A stretch of 64,000 nt of DNA from Eupeodes corollae. Lineage: Eukaryota > Arthropoda > Insecta > Diptera > Syrphidae. Under the pieces are notes generated by a model. The model ran no database searches. It worked only from the letters and a program-made list of their open reading frames with translations, and was not told the origin of the DNA. The DNA is taken from positions 1 to 64,000 of the forward strand of contig NW_026605793.1 in assembly GCF_945859685.1 (NCBI RefSeq), written 5' to 3'. Made by a program: the position numbers and the translations under genes. Positions 29,178 through 45,101 of the stretch are shown here, piece by piece (position 1 is the first letter of the stretch; every line of letters begins with the position of its first letter).

Positions 29178-30191
29178 TTTTTGATGTTCTAGACGAAAAT
29201 CAAATCACACCCAAAACCATCACCTGATCCTTCCCAACCCCCAAAATCGATCAAGACTTCAAAATAGATACTTGACATGTGCTAGAAAAAGATACTCCTA
29301 ATCAAGATCTATCATTATAGATACAGATGAGTCATTTTGGAGCATCCTGAAGGATTTTTGATGTTCTAGACGAAAATCAAATCACACCCAAAACCATCAC
29401 CTGATCCTTCCCAACCCCCAAAATCGATCAAGACTTCAAAATAGATACTTGACATGTACTAGAAAAAGATACTCCTAATCAAGATCTATCATTATAGATA
29501 TAGATGAGTCATTTTGGAGCATCCTGAAGGATTTTTGATGTTCTAGACGAAAATCAAATCACACCCAAAACCATCACCTGATCCTTCCCAACCCCCAAAA
29601 TCGATCAAGACTTCAAAATAGATACTTGACATGTACTAGAAAAAGATACTCCTAATCAAGATCTATCATTATAGATATAGATGAGTCATTTTGGAGCATC
29701 CTGAAGGATTTTTGATGTTCTAGACGAAAATCAAATCACACCCAAAACCATCACCTGATCCTTCCCAACCCCCAAAATCGATCAAGACTTCAAAAAAGAT
29801 ACTTGACATGTACTAGAAAAAGATACTCCTAATCAAGATCTATCATTAAAGATATAGATGAGTCATTTTGGAGCATCCTGAAGGATTTTTGATGTTCTAG
29901 ACGAAAATCAAATCACACCCAAAACCATCACCTGATCCTTCCCAACCCCCAAAATCGATCAAGACTTCAAAATAGATACTTGACATGTACTAGAAAAAGA
30001 TACTCCTAATCAAGATCTATCATAATAGATATAGATGAGTCATTTTGGAGCATCCTGAAGGATTTTTGATGTTCTAGACGAAAATCAAATCACACCCAAA
30101 ACCATCACCTGATCCTTCCCAACCCCCAAAATCGATCAAGACTTCAAAATAGATACTTGACATGTACTAGAAAAAGATACTCCTAATCAAG

Positions 30192-30207
30192 ATCTATAAT
30201 TATAGAT
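30192..30207. repeat. Perfect 16-bp palindrome from C136A (copy 5)
   Basis: The C136A change is at 30198, exactly five monomers (885 bp) before copy 6. Confidence 0.9.
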
Positions 30208-31076
30208 ATAGATGAGTCATTTTGGAGCATCCTGAAGGATTTTTGATGTTCTAGACGAAAATCAAATCACACCCAAAACCATCACCTGATCCTTCCCAAC
30301 CCCCAAAATCGATCAAGACTTCAAAATAGATACTTGACATGTACTAGAAAAAGATACTCCTAATCAAGATCTATCATTATAGATATAGATGAGTCATTTT
30401 GGAGCATCCTGAAGGATTTTTGATGTTCTAGACGAAAATCAAATCACACCCAAAACCATCACCTGATCCTTCCCAACCCCCAAAATCGATCAAGACTTCA
30501 AAATAGATACTTGACATGTACTAGAAAAAGATACTCCTAATCAAGATCTATCATTATAGATATAGATGAGTCATTTTGGAGCATCCTGAAGGATTTTTGA
30601 TGTTCTAGACGAAAATCAAATCACACCCAAAACCATCACCTGATCCTTCCCAACCCCCAAAATCGATCAAGACTTCAAAATAGATACTTGACATGTACTA
30701 GAAAAAGATACTCCTAATCAAGATCTATCATTATAGATATAGATGAGTCATTTTGGAGCATCCTGAAGGATTTTTGATGTTCTAGACGAAAATCAAATCA
30801 CACCCAAAACCATCACCTGATCCTTCCCAACCCCCAAAATCGATCAAGACTTCAAAATAGATACTTGACATGTACTAGAAAAAGATACTCCTAATCAAGA
30901 TCTATCATTATAGATATAGATGAGTCATTTTGGAGCATCCTGAAGGATTTTTGATGTTCTAGACGAAAATCAAATCACACCCAAAACCATCACCTGATCC
31001 TTCCCAACCCCCAAAATCGATCAAGACTTCAAAATAGATGCTTGACATGTACTAGAAAAAGATACTCCTAATCAAG

Positions 31077-31092
31077 ATCTATAATTATAGAT
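31077..31092. repeat. Perfect 16-bp palindrome from C136A (copy 6)
   Basis: The C136A change is at 31083, the last occurrence. The unit also carries A-to-G at 31040. None of the roughly 185 units to the right has the variant. Confidence 0.9.
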
Positions 31093-32607
31093 ATAGATGA
31101 GTCATTTTGGAGCATCCTGAAGGATTTTTGATGTTCTAGACGAAAATCAAATCACACCCAAAACCATCACCTGATCCTTCCCAACCCCCAAAATCGATCA
31201 AGACTTCAAAATAGATACTTGACATGTACTAGAAAAAGATACTCCTAATCAAGATCTATCATTATAGATATAGATGAGTCATTTTGGAGCATCCTGAAGG
31301 ATTTTTGATGTTCTAGACGAAAATCAAATCACACCCAAAACCATCACCTGATCCTTCCCAACCCCCAAAATCGATCAAGACTTCAAAATAGATACTTGAC
31401 ATGTACTAGAAAAAGATACTCCTAATCAAGATCTATCATTATAGATATAGATGAGTCATTTTGGAGCATCCTGAAGGATTTTTGATGTTCTAGACGAAAA
31501 TCAAATCACACCCAAAACCATCACCTGATCCTTCCCAACCCCCAAAATCGATCAAGACTTCAAAATAGATACTTGACATGTACTAGAAAAAGATACTCCT
31601 AATCAAGATCTATCATTATAGATATAGATGAGTCATTTTGGAGCATCCTGAAGGATTTTTGATGTTCTAGACGAAAATCAAATCACACCCAAAACCATCA
31701 CCTGATTCTTTCCAACCCCCAAAATCGATCAAGACTTCAAAATAGATACTTGACATGTACTAGAAAAAGATACTCCTAATCAAGATCTATCATTATAGAT
31801 ATAGATGAGTCATTTTGGAGCATCCTGAAGGATTTTTGATGTTCTAGACGAAAATCAAATCACACCCAAAACCATCACCTGATCCTTCCCAACCCCCAAA
31901 ATCGATCAAGACTTCAAAATAGATACTTGACATGTACTAGAAAAAGATACTCCTAATCAAGATCTATCATTATAGATATAGATGAGTCATTTTGGAGCAT
32001 CCTGAAGGATTTTTGATGTTCTAGACGAAAATCAAATCACACCCAAAACCATCACCTGATCCTTCCCAACCCCCAAAATCGATCAAGACTTCAAAATAGA
32101 TACTTGACATGTACTAGAAAAAGATACTCCTAATCAAGATCTATCATTATAGATATAGATGAGTCATTTTGGAGCATCCTGAAGGATTTTTGATGTTCTA
32201 GACGAAAATCAAATCACACCCAAAACCATCACCTGATCCTTCCCAACCCCCAAAATCGATCAAGACTTCAAAATAGATACTTGACATGTACTAGAAAAAG
32301 ATACTCCTAATCAAGATCTATCATTATAGATATAGATGAGTCATTTTGGAGCATCCTGAAGGATTTTTGATGTTCTAGACGAAAATCAAATCACACCCAA
32401 AACCATCACCTGATCCTTCCCAACCCCCAAAATCGATCAAGACTTCAAAATAGATACTTGACATGTACTAGAAAAAGATACTCCTAATCAAGATCTATCA
32501 TTATAGATATAGATGAGTCATTTTGGAGCATCCTGAAGGATTTTTGATGTTCTAGACGAAAATCAAATCACACCCAAAACCATCACCTGATCCTTCCCAA
32601 CCCCCAG

Positions 32608-35600
32608 AATCGATCAAGACTTCAAAATAGATACTTGACATGTACTAGAAAAAGATACTCCTAATCAAGATCTATCATTATAGATATAGATGAGTCATTT
32701 TGGAGCATCCTGAAGGATTTTTGATGTTCTAGACGAAAATCAAATCACACCCAAAACCATCACCTGATCCTTCCCAACCCCCAAAATCGATCAAGACTTC
32801 AAAATAGATACTTGACATGTACTAGAAAAAGATACTCCTAATCAAGATCTATCATTATAGATATAGATGAGTCATTTTGGAGCATCCTGAAGGATTTTTG
32901 ATGTTCTAGACGAAAATCAAATCACACCCAAAACCATCACCTGATCCTTCCCAACCCCCAAAATCGATCAAGACTTCAAAATAGATACTTGACATGTACT
33001 AGAAAAAGATACTCCTAATCAAGATCTATCATTATAGATATAGATGAGTCATTTTGGAGCATCCTGAAGGATTTTTGATGTTCTAGACGAAAATCAAATC
33101 ACACCCAAAACCATCACCTGATCCTTCCCAACCCCCAAAATCGATCAAGACTTCAAAATAGATACTTGACATGTACTAGAAAAAGATACTCCTAATCAAG
33201 ATCTATCATTATAGATATAGATGAGTCATTTTGGAGCATCCTGAAGGATTTTTGATGTTCTAGACGAAAATCAAATCACACCCAAAACCATCACCTGATC
33301 CTTCCCAACCCCCAAAATCGATCAAGACTTCAAAATAGATACTTGACATGTACTAGAAAAAGATACTCCTAATCAAGATCTATCATTATAGATATAGATG
33401 AGTCATTTTGGAGCATCCTGAAGGATTTTTGATGTTCTAGACGAAAATCAAATCACACCCAAAACCATCACCTGATCCTTCCCAACCCCCAAAATCGATC
33501 AAGACTTCAAAATAGATACTTGACATGTACTAGAAAAAGATACTCCTAATCAAGATCTATCATTATAGATATAGATGAGTCATTTTGGAGCATCCTGAAG
33601 GATTTTTGATGTTCTAGACGAAAATCAAATCACACCCAAAACCATCACCTGATCCTTCCCAACCCCCAAAATCGATCAAGACTTCAAAATAGATACTTGA
33701 CATGTACTAGAAAAAGATACTCCTAATCAAGATCTATCATTATAGATATAGATGAGTCATTTTGGAGCATCCTGAAGGATTTTTGATGTTCTAGACGAAA
33801 ATCAAATCACACCCAAAACCATCACCTGATCCTTCCCAACCCCCAAAATCGATCAAGACTTCAAAATAGATACTTGACATGTACTAGAAAAAGATACTCC
33901 TAATCAAGATCTATCATTATAGATATAGATGAGTCATTTTGGAGCATCCTGAAGGATTTTTGATGTTCTAGACGAAAATCAAATCACACCCAAAACCATC
34001 ACCTGATCCTTCCCAACCCCCAAAATCGATCAAGACTTCAAAATAGATACTTGACATGTACTAGAAAAAGATACTCCTAATCAAGATCTATCATTATAGA
34101 TATAGATGAGTCATTTTGGAGCATCCTGAAGGATTTTTGATGTTCTAGACGAAAATCAAATCACACCCAAAACCATCACCTGATCCTTCCCAACCCCCAA
34201 AATCGATCAAGACTTCAAAATAGATACTTGACATGTACTAGAAAAAGATACTCCTAATCAAGATCTATCATTATAGATATAGATGAGTCATTTTGGAGCA
34301 TCCTGAAGGATTTTTGATGTTCTAGACGAAAATCAAATCACACCCAAAACCATCACCTGATCCTTCCCAACCCCCAAAATCGATCAAGACTTCAAAATAG
34401 ATACTTGACATGTACTAGAAAAAGATACTCCTAATCAAGATCTATCATTATAGATATAGATGAGTCATTTTGGAGCATCCTGAAGGATTTTTGATGTTCT
34501 AGACGAAAATCAAATCACACCCAAAACCATCACCTGATCCTTCCCAACCCCCAAAATCGATCAAGACTTCAAAATAGATACTTGACATGTACTAGAAAAA
34601 GATACTCCTAATCAAGATCTATCATTATAGATATAGATGAGTCATTTTGGAGCATCCTGAAGGATTTTTGATGTTCTAGACGAAAATCAAATCACACCCA
34701 AAACCATCACCTGATCCTTCCCAACCCCCAAAATCGATCAAGACTTCAAAATAGATACTTGACATGTACTAGAAAAAGATACTCCTAATCAAGATCTATC
34801 ATTATAGATATAGATGAGTCATTTTGGAGCATCCTGAAGGATTTTTGATGTTCTAGACGAAAATCAAATCACACCCAAAACCATCACCTGATCCTTCCCA
34901 ACCCCCAAAATCGATCAAGACTTCAAAATAGATACTTGACATGTACTAGAAAAAGATACTCCTAATCAAGATCTATCATTATAGATATAGATGAGTCATT
35001 TTGGAGCATCCTGAAGGATTTTTGATGTTCTAGACGAAAATCAAATCACACCCAAAACCATCACCTGATCCTTCCCAACCCCCAAAATCGATCAAGACTT
35101 CAAAATAGATACTTGACATGTACTAGAAAAAGATACTCCTAATCAAGATCTATCATTATAGATATAGATGAGTCATTTTGGAGCATCCTGAAGGATTTTT
35201 GATGTTCTAGACGAAAATCAAATCACACCCAAAACCATCACCTGATCCTTCCCAACCCCCAAAATCGATCAAGACTTCAAAATAGATACTTGACATGTAC
35301 TAGAAAAAGATACTCCTAATCAAGATCTATCATTATAGATATAGATGAGTCATTTTGGAGCATCCTGAAGGATTTTTGATGTTCTAGACGAAAATCAAAT
35401 CACACCCAAAACCATCACCTGATCCTTCCCAACCCCCAAAATCGATCAAGACTTCAAAATAGATACTTGACATGTACTAGAAAAAGATACTCCTAATCAA
35501 GATCTATCATTATAGATATAGATGAGTCATTTTGGAGCATCCTGAAGGATTTTTGATGTTCTCGACGAAAATCAAATCACACCCAAAACCATCACCTGAT

Positions 35601-38600
35601 CCTTCCCAACCCCCAAAATCGATCAAGACTTCAAAATAGATACTTGACATGTACTAGAAAAAGATACTCCTAATCAAGATCTATCATTATAGATATAGAT
35701 GAGTCATTTTGGAGCATCCTGAAGGATTTTTGATGTTCTAGACGAAAATCAAATCACACCCAAAACCATCACCTGATCCTTCCCAACCCCCAAAATCGAT
35801 CAAGACTTCAAAATAGATACTTGACATGTACTAGAAAAAGATACTCCTAATCAAGATCTATCATTATAGATATAGATGAGTCATTTTGGAGCATCCTGAA
35901 GGATTTTTGATGTTCTAGACGAAAATCAAATCACACCCAAAACCATCACCTGATCCTTCCCAACCCCCAAAATCGATCAAGACTTCAAAATAGATACTTG
36001 ACATGTACTAGAAAAAGATACTCCTAATCAAGATCTATCATTATAGATATAGATGAGTCATTTTGGAGCATCCTGAAGGATTTTTGATGTTCTAGACGAA
36101 AATCAAATCACACCCAAAACCATCACCTGATCCTTCCCAACCCCCAAAATCGATCAAGACTTCAAAATAGATACTTGACATGTACTAGAAAAAGATACTC
36201 CTAATCAAGATCTATCATTATAGATATAGATGAGTCATTTTGGAGCATCCTGAAGGATTTTTGATGTTCTAGACGAAAATCAAATCACACCCAAAACCAT
36301 CACCTGATCCTTCCCAACCCCCAAAATCGATCAAGACTTCAAAATAGATACTTGACATGTACTAGAAAAAGATACTCCTAATCAAGATCTATCATTATAG
36401 ATATAGATGAGTCATTTTGGAGCATCCTGAAGGATTTTTGATGTTCTAGACGAAAATCAAATCACACCCAAAACCATCACCTGATCCTTCCCAACCCCCA
36501 AAATCGATCAAGACTTCAAAATAGATACTTGACATGTACTAGAAAAAGATACTCCTAATCAAGATCTATCATTATAGATATAGATGAGTCATTTTGGAGC
36601 ATCCTGAAGGATTTTTGATGTTCTAGACGAAAATCAAATCACACCCAAAACCATCACCTGATCCTTCCCAACCCCCAAAATCGATCAAGACTTCAAAATA
36701 GATACTTGACATGTACTAGAAAAAGATACTCCTAATCAAGATCTATCATTATAGATATAGATGAGTCATTTTGGAGCATCCTGAAGGATTTTTGATGTTC
36801 TAGACGAAAATCAAATCACACCCAAAACCATCACCTGATCCTTCCCAACCCCCAAAATCGATCAAGACTTCAAAATAGATACTTGACATGTACCAGAAAA
36901 AGATACTCCTAATCAAGATCTATCATTATAGATATAGATGAGTCATTTTGGAGCATCCTGAAGGATTTTTGATGTTCTAGACGAAAATCAAATCACACCC
37001 AAAACCATCACCTGATCCTTCCCAACCCCCAAAATCGATCAAGACTTCAAAATAGATACTTGACATGTACTAGAAAAAGATACTCCTAATCAAGATCTAT
37101 CATTATAGATATAGATGAGTCATTTTGGAGCATCCTGAAGGATTTTTGATGTTCTAGACGAAAATCAAATCACACCCAAAACCATCACCTGATCCTTCCC
37201 AGCCCCCAAAATCGATCAAGACTTCAAAATAGATACTTGACATGTACTAGAAAAAGATACTCCTAATCAAGATCTATCATTATAGATATAGATGAGTCAT
37301 TTTGGAGCATCCTGAAGGATTTTTGGTGTTCTAGACGAAAATCAAATCACACCCAAAACCATCACCTGATCCTTCCCAACCCCCAAAATCGATCAAGACT
37401 TCAAAATAGATACTTGACATGTACTAGAAAAAGATACTCCTAATCAAGATCTATCATTATAGATATAGATGAGTCATTTTGGAGCATCCTGAAGGATTTT
37501 TGATGTTCTAGACGAAAATCAAATCACACCCAAAACCATCACCTGATCCTTCCCAACCCCCAAAATCGATCAAGACTTCAAAATAGATACTTGACATGTA
37601 CTAGAAAAAGATACTCCTAATCAAGATCTATCATTATAGATATAGATGAGTCATTTTGGAGCATCCTGAAGGATTTTTGATGTTCTAGACGAAAATCAAA
37701 TCACACCCAAAACCATCACCTGATCCTTCCCAACCCCCAAAATCGATCAAGACTTCAAAATAGATACTTGACATGTACTAGAAAAAGATACTCCTAATCA
37801 AGATCTATCATTATAGATATAGATGAGTCATTTTGGAGCATCCTGAAGGATTTTTGATGTTCTAGACGAAAATCAAATCACACCCAAAACCATCACCTGA
37901 TCCTTCCCAACCCCCAAAATCGATCAAGACTTCAAAATAGATACTTGACATGTACTAGAAAAAGATACTCCTAATCAAGATCTATCATTATAGATATAGA
38001 TGAGTCATTTTGGAGCATCCTGAAGGATTTTTGATGTTCTAGACGAAAATCAAATCACACCCAAAACCATCACCTGATCCTTCCCAACCCCCAAAATCGA
38101 TCAAGACTTCAAAATAGATACTTGACATGTACTAGAAAAAGATACTCCTAATCAAGATCTATCATTATAGATATAGATGAGTCATTTTGGAGCATCCTGA
38201 AGGATTTTTGATGTTCTAGACGAAAATCAAATCACACCCAAAACCATCACCTGATCCTTCCCAACCCCCAAAATCGATCAAGACTTCAAAATAGATACTT
38301 GACATGTACTAGAAAAAGATACTCCTAATCAAGATCTATCATTATAGATATAGATGAGTCATTTTGGAGCATCCTGAAGGATTTTTGATGTTCTAGACGA
38401 AAATCAAATCACACCCAAAACCATCACCTGATCCTTCCCAACCCCCAAAATCGATCAAGACTTCAAAATAGATACTTGACATGTACTAGAAAAAGATACT
38501 CCTAATCAAGATCTATCATTATAGATATAGATGAGTCATTTTGGAGCATCCTGAAGGATTTTTGATGTTCTAGACGAAAATCAAATCACACCCAAAACCA

Positions 38601-41600
38601 TCACCTGATCCTTCCCAACCCCCAAAATCGATCAAGACTTCAAAATAGATACTTGACATGTACTAGAAAAAGATACTCCTAATCAAGATCTATCATTATA
38701 GATATAGATGAGTCATTTTGGAGCATCCTGAAGGATTTTTGATGTTCTAGACGAAAATCAAATCACACCCAAAACCATCACCTGATCCTTCCCAACCCCC
38801 AAAATCGATCAAGACTTCAAAATAGATACTTGACATGTACTAGAAAAAGATACTCCTAATCAAGATCTATCATTATAGATATAGATGAGTCATTTTGGAG
38901 CATCCTGAAGGATTTTTGATGTTCTAGACGAAAATCAAATCACACCCAAAACCATCACCTGATCCTTCCCAACCCCCAAAATCGATCAAGACTTCAAAAT
39001 AGATACTTGACATGTACTAGAAAAAGATACTCCTAATCAAGATCTATCATTATAGATATAGATGAGTCATTTTGGAGCATCCTGAAGGATTTTTGATGTT
39101 CTAGACGAAAATCAAATCACACCCAAAACCATCACCTGATCCTTCCCAACCCCCAAAATCGATCAAGACTTCAAAATAGATACTTGACATGTACTAGAAA
39201 AAGATACTCCTAATCAAGATCTATCATTATAGATATAGATGAGTCATTTTGGAGCATCCTGAAGGATTTTTGATGTTCTAGACGAAAATCAAATCACACC
39301 CAAAACCATCACCTGATCCTTCCCAACCCCCAAAATCGATCAAGACTTCAAAATAGATACTTGACATGTACTAGAAAAAGATACTCCTAATCAAGATCTA
39401 TCATTATAGATATAGATGAGTCATTTTGGAGCATCCTGAAGGATTTTTGATGTTCTAGACGAAAATCAAATCACACCCAAAACCATCACCTGATCCTTCC
39501 CAACCCCCAAAATCGATCAAGACTTCAAAATAGATACTTGACATGTACTAGAAAAAGATACTCCTAATCAAGATCTATCATTATAGATATAGATGAGTCA
39601 TTTTGGAGCATCCTGAAGGATTTTTGATGTTCTAGACGAAAATCAAATCACACCCAAAACCATCACCTGATCCTTCCCAACCCCCAAAATCGATCAAGAC
39701 TTCAAAATAGATACTTGACATGTACTAGAAAAAGATACTCCTAATCAAGATCTATCATTATAGATATAGATGAGTCATTTTGGAGCATCCTGAAGGATTT
39801 TTGATGTTCTAGACGAAAATCAAATCACACCCAAAACCATCACCTGATCCTTCCCAACCCCCAAAATCGATCAAGACTTCAAAATAGATACTTGACATGT
39901 ACTAGAAAAAGATACTCCTAATCAAGATCTATCATTATAGATATAGATGAGTCATTTTGGAGCATCCTGAAGGATTTTTGATGTTCTAGACGAAAATCAA
40001 ATCACACCCAAAACCATCACCTGATCCTTCCCAACCCCCAAAATCGATCAAGACTTCAAAATAGATACTTGACATGTACTAGAAAAGATACTCCTAATCA
40101 AGATCTATCATTATAGATATAGATGAGTCATTTTGGAGCATCCTGAAGGATTTTTGATGTTCTAGACGAAAATCAAATCACACCCAAAACCATCACCTGA
40201 TCCTTCCCAACCCCCAAAATCGATCAAGACTTCAAAATAGATACTTGACATGTACTAGAAAAAGATACTCCTAATCAAGATCTATCATTATAGATATAGA
40301 TGAGTCATTTTGGAGCATCCTGAAGGATTTTTGATGTCTAGACGAAAATCAAATCACACCCAAAACCATCACCTGATCCTTCCCAACCCCCAAAATCGAT
40401 CAAGACTTCAAAATAGATACTTGACATGTACTAGAAAAAGATACTCCTAATCAAGATCTATCATTATAGATATAGATGAGTCATTTTGGAGCATCCTGAA
40501 GGATTTTTGATGTTCTAGACGAAAATCAAATCACACCCAAAACCATCACCTGATCCTTCCCAACCCCCAAAATCGATCAAGACTTCAAAATAGATACTTG
40601 ACATGTACTAGAAAAAGATACTCCTAATCAAGATCTATCATTATAGATATAGATGAGTCATTTTGGAGCATCCTGAAGGATTTTTGATGTTCTAGACGAA
40701 AATCAAATCACACCCAAAACCATCACCTGATCCTTCCCAACCCCCAAAATCGATCAAGACTTCAAAATAGATACTTGACATGTACTAGAAAAAGATACTC
40801 CTAATCAAGATCTATCATTATAGATATAGATGAGTCATTTTGGAGCATCCTGAAGGATTTTTGATGTTCTAGACGAAAATCAAATCACACCCAAAACCAT
40901 CACCTGATCCTTCCCAACCCCCAAAATCGATCAAGACTTCAAAATAGATACTTGACATGTACTAGAAAAAGATACTCCTAATCAAGATCTATCATTATAG
41001 ATATAGATGAGTCATTTTGGAGCATCCTGAAGGATTTTTGATGTTCTAGACGAAAATCAAATCACACCCAAAACCATCACCTGATCCTTCCCAACCCCCA
41101 AAATCGATCAAGACTTCAAAATAGATACTTGACATGTACTAGAAAAAGATACTCCTAATCAAGATCTATCATTATAGATATAGATGAGTCATTTTGGAGC
41201 ATCCTGAAGGATTTTTGATGTTCTAGACGAAAATCAAATCACACCCAAAACCATCACCTGATCCTTCCCAACCCCCAAAATCGATCAAGACTTCAAAATA
41301 GATACTTGACATGTACTAGAAAAAGATACTCCTAATCAAGATCTATCATTATAGATATAGATGAGTCATTTTGGAGCATCCTGAAGGATTTTTGATGTTC
41401 TAGACGAAAATCAAATCACACCCAAAACCATCACCTGATCCTTCCCAACCCCCAAAATCGATCAAGACTTCAAAATAGATACTTGACATGTACTAGAAAA
41501 AGATACTCCTAATCAAGATCTATCATTATAGATATAGATGAGTCATTTTGGAGCATCCTGAAGGATTTTTGATGTTCTAGACGAAAATCAAATCACACCC

Positions 41601-44600
41601 AAAACCATCACCTGATCCTTCCCAACCCCCAAAATCGATCAAGACTTCAAAATAGATACTTGACATGTACTAGAAAAAGATACTCCTAATCAAGATCTAT
41701 CATTATAGATATAGATGAGTCATTTTGGAGCATCCTGAAGGATTTTTGATGTTCTAGACGAAAATCAAATCACACCCAAAACCATCACCTGATCCTTCCC
41801 AACCCCCAAAATCGATCAAGACTTCAAAATAGATACTTGACATGTACTAGAAAAAGATACTCCTAATCAAGATCTATCATTATAGATATAGATGAGTCAT
41901 TTTGGAGCATCCTGAAGGATTTTTGATGTTCTAGACGAAAATCAAATCACACCCAAAACCATCACCTGATCCTTCCCAACCCCCAAAATCGATCAAGACT
42001 TCAAAATAGATACTTGACATGTACTAGAAAAAGATACTCCTAATCAAGATCTATCATTATAGATATAGATGAGTCATTTTGGAGCATCCTGAAGGATTTT
42101 TGATGTTCTAGACGAAAATCAAATCACACCCAAAACCATCACCTGATCCTTCCCAACCCCCAAAATCGATCAAGACTTCAAAATAGATACTTGACATGTA
42201 CTAGAAAAAGATACTCCTAATCAAGATCTATCATTATAGATATAGATGAGTCATTTTGGAGCATCCTGAAGGATTTTTGATGTTCTAGACGAAAATCAAA
42301 TCACACCCAAAACCATCACCTGATCCTTCCCAACCCCCAAAATCGATCAAGACTTCAAAATAGATACTTGACATGTACTAGAAAAAGATACTCCTAATCA
42401 AGATCTATCATTATAGATATAGATGAGTCATTTTGGAGCATCCTGAAGGATTTTTGATGTTCTAGACGAAAATCAAATCACACCCAAAACCATCACCTGA
42501 TCCTTCCCAACCCCCAAAATCGATCAAGACTTCAAAATAGATACTTGACATGTACTAGAAAAAGATACTCCTAATCAAGATCTATCATTATAGATATAGA
42601 TGAGTCATTTTGGAGCATCCTGAAGGATTTTTGATGTTCTAGACGAAAATCAAATCACACCCAAAACCATCACCTGATCCTTCCCAACCCCCAAAATCGA
42701 TCAAGACTTCAAAATAGATACTTGACATGTACTAGAAAAAGATACTCCTAATCAAGATCTATCATTATAGATATAGATGAGTCATTTTGGAGCATCCTGA
42801 AGGATTTTTGATGTTCTAGACGAAAATCAAATCACACCCAAAACCATCACCTGATCCTTCCCAACCCCCAAAATCGATCAAGACTTCAAAATAGATACTT
42901 GACATGTACTAGAAAAAGATACTCCTAATCAAGATCTATCATTATAGATATAGATGAGTCATTTTGGAGCATCCTGAAGGATTTTTGATGTTCTAGACGA
43001 AAATCAAATCACACCCAAAACCATCACCTGATCCTTCCCAACCCCCAAAATCGATCAAGACTTCAAAATAGATACTTGACATGTACTAGAAAAAGATACT
43101 CCTAATCAAGATCTATCATTATAGATATAGATGAGTCATTTTGGAGCATCCTGAAGGATTTTTGATGTTCTAGACGAAAATCAAATCACACCCAAAACCA
43201 TCACCTGATCCTTCCCAACCCCCAAAATCGATCAAGACTTCAAAATAGATACTTGACATGTACTAGAAAAAGATACTCCTAATCAAGATCTATCATTATA
43301 GATATAGATGAGTCATTTTGGAGCATCCTGAAGGATTTTTGATGTTCTAGACGAAAATCAAATCACACCCAAAACCATCACCTGATCCTTCCCAACCCCC
43401 AAAATCGATCAAGACTTCAAAATAGATACTTGACATGTACTAGAAAAAGATACTCCTAATCAAGATCTATCATTATAGATATAGATGAGTCATTTTGGAG
43501 CATCCTGAAGGATTTTTGATGTTCTAGACGAAAATCAAATCACACCCAAAACCATCACCTGATCCTTCCCAACCCCCAAAATCGATCAAGACTTCAAAAT
43601 AGATACTTGACATGTACTAGAAAAAGATACTCCTAATCAAGATCTATCATTATAGATATAGATGAGTCATTTTGGAGCATCCTGAAGGATTTTTGATGTT
43701 CTAGACGAAAATCAAATCACACCCAAAACCATCACCTGATCCTTCCCAACCCCCAAAATCGATCAAGACTTCAAAATAGATACTTGACATGTACTAGAAA
43801 AAGATACTCCTAATCAAGATCTATCATTATAGATATAGATGAGTCATTTTGGAGCATCCTGAAGGATTTTTGATGTTCTAGACGAAAATCAAATCACACC
43901 CAAAACCATCACCTGATCCTTCCCAACCCCCAAAATCGATCAAGACTTCAAAATAGATACTTGACATGTACTAGAAAAAGATACTCCTAATCAAGATCTA
44001 TCATTATAGATATAGATGAGTCATTTTCATCCTGAAGGATTTTTGATGTTCTAGACGAAAATCAAATCACACCCAAAACCATCACCTGATCCTTCCCAAC
44101 CCCCAAAATCGATCAAGACTTCAAAATAGATACTTGACATGTACTAGAAAAAGATACTCCTAATCAAGATCTATCATTATAGATATAGATGAGTCATTTT
44201 GGAGCATCCTGAAGGATTTTTGATGTTCTAGACGAAAATCAAATCACACCCAAAACCATCACCTGATCCTTCCCAACCCCCAAAATCGATCAAGACTTCA
44301 AAATAGATACTTGACATGTACTAGAAAAAGATACTCCTAATCAAGATCTATCATTATAGATATAGATGAGTCATTTTGGAGCATCCTGAAGGATTTTTGA
44401 TGTTCTAGACGAAAATCAAATCACACCCAAAACCATCACCTGATCCTTCCCAACCCCCAAAATCGATCAAGACTTCAAAATAGATACTTGACATGTACTA
44501 GAAAAAGATACTCCTAATCAAGATCTATCATTATAGATATAGATGAGTCATTTTGGAGCATCCTGAAGGATTTTTGATGTTCTAGACGAAAATCAAATCA

Positions 44601-44622
44601 CACCCAAAACCATCACCTGATC
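32608..44622 (+). repeat. Near-invariant core of the array (about 68 monomers)
   Basis: In 12 kb I see only four substitutions (35563, 36894, 37202, 37326), two single-base deletions (near 40083 and 40338) and one 4-base deletion (near 44028). Three stretches show no difference at all: 32608-35562, 37327-40080 and about 40340-44020, the last being some 20 identical monomers in a row. The flanks have roughly six times more variants per kb. In satellite arrays such a core is taken as the most recently homogenised or amplified part. Collapse or artificial extension by the assembler would look the same. Confidence 0.85.
43867..44039 (+). repeat. 173-bp monomer lacking four bases
   Basis: GGAG (162-165) is missing near 44028 so that TTTT is joined to CATCC. 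This private variant marks the right border of the longest invariant stretch. Confidence 0.92.
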
Positions 44623-45101
44623 TTTCCCAACCCCCAAAATCGATCAAGACTTCAAAATAGATACTTGACATGTACTAGAAAAAGATACTCCTAATCAAGA
44701 TCTATCATTATAGATATAGATGAGTCATTTTGGAGCATCCTGAAGGATTTTTGATGTTCTAGACGAAAATCAAATCACACCCAAAACCATCACCTGATCC
44801 TTCCCAACCCCCAAAATCGATCAAGACTTCAAAATAGATACTTGACATGTACTAGAAAAAGATACTCCTAATCAAGATCTATCATTATAGATATAGATGA
44901 GTCATTTTGGAGCATCCTGAAGCATTTTTGATGTTCTAGACGAAAATCAAATCACACCCAAAACCATCACCTGATCCTTCCCAACCCCCAAAATCGATCA
45001 AGACTTCAAAATAGATACTTGACATGTACTAGAAAAAGATACTCCTAATCAAGATCTATCATTATAGATATAGATGAGTCATTTTGGAGCATCCTGAAGG
45101 A

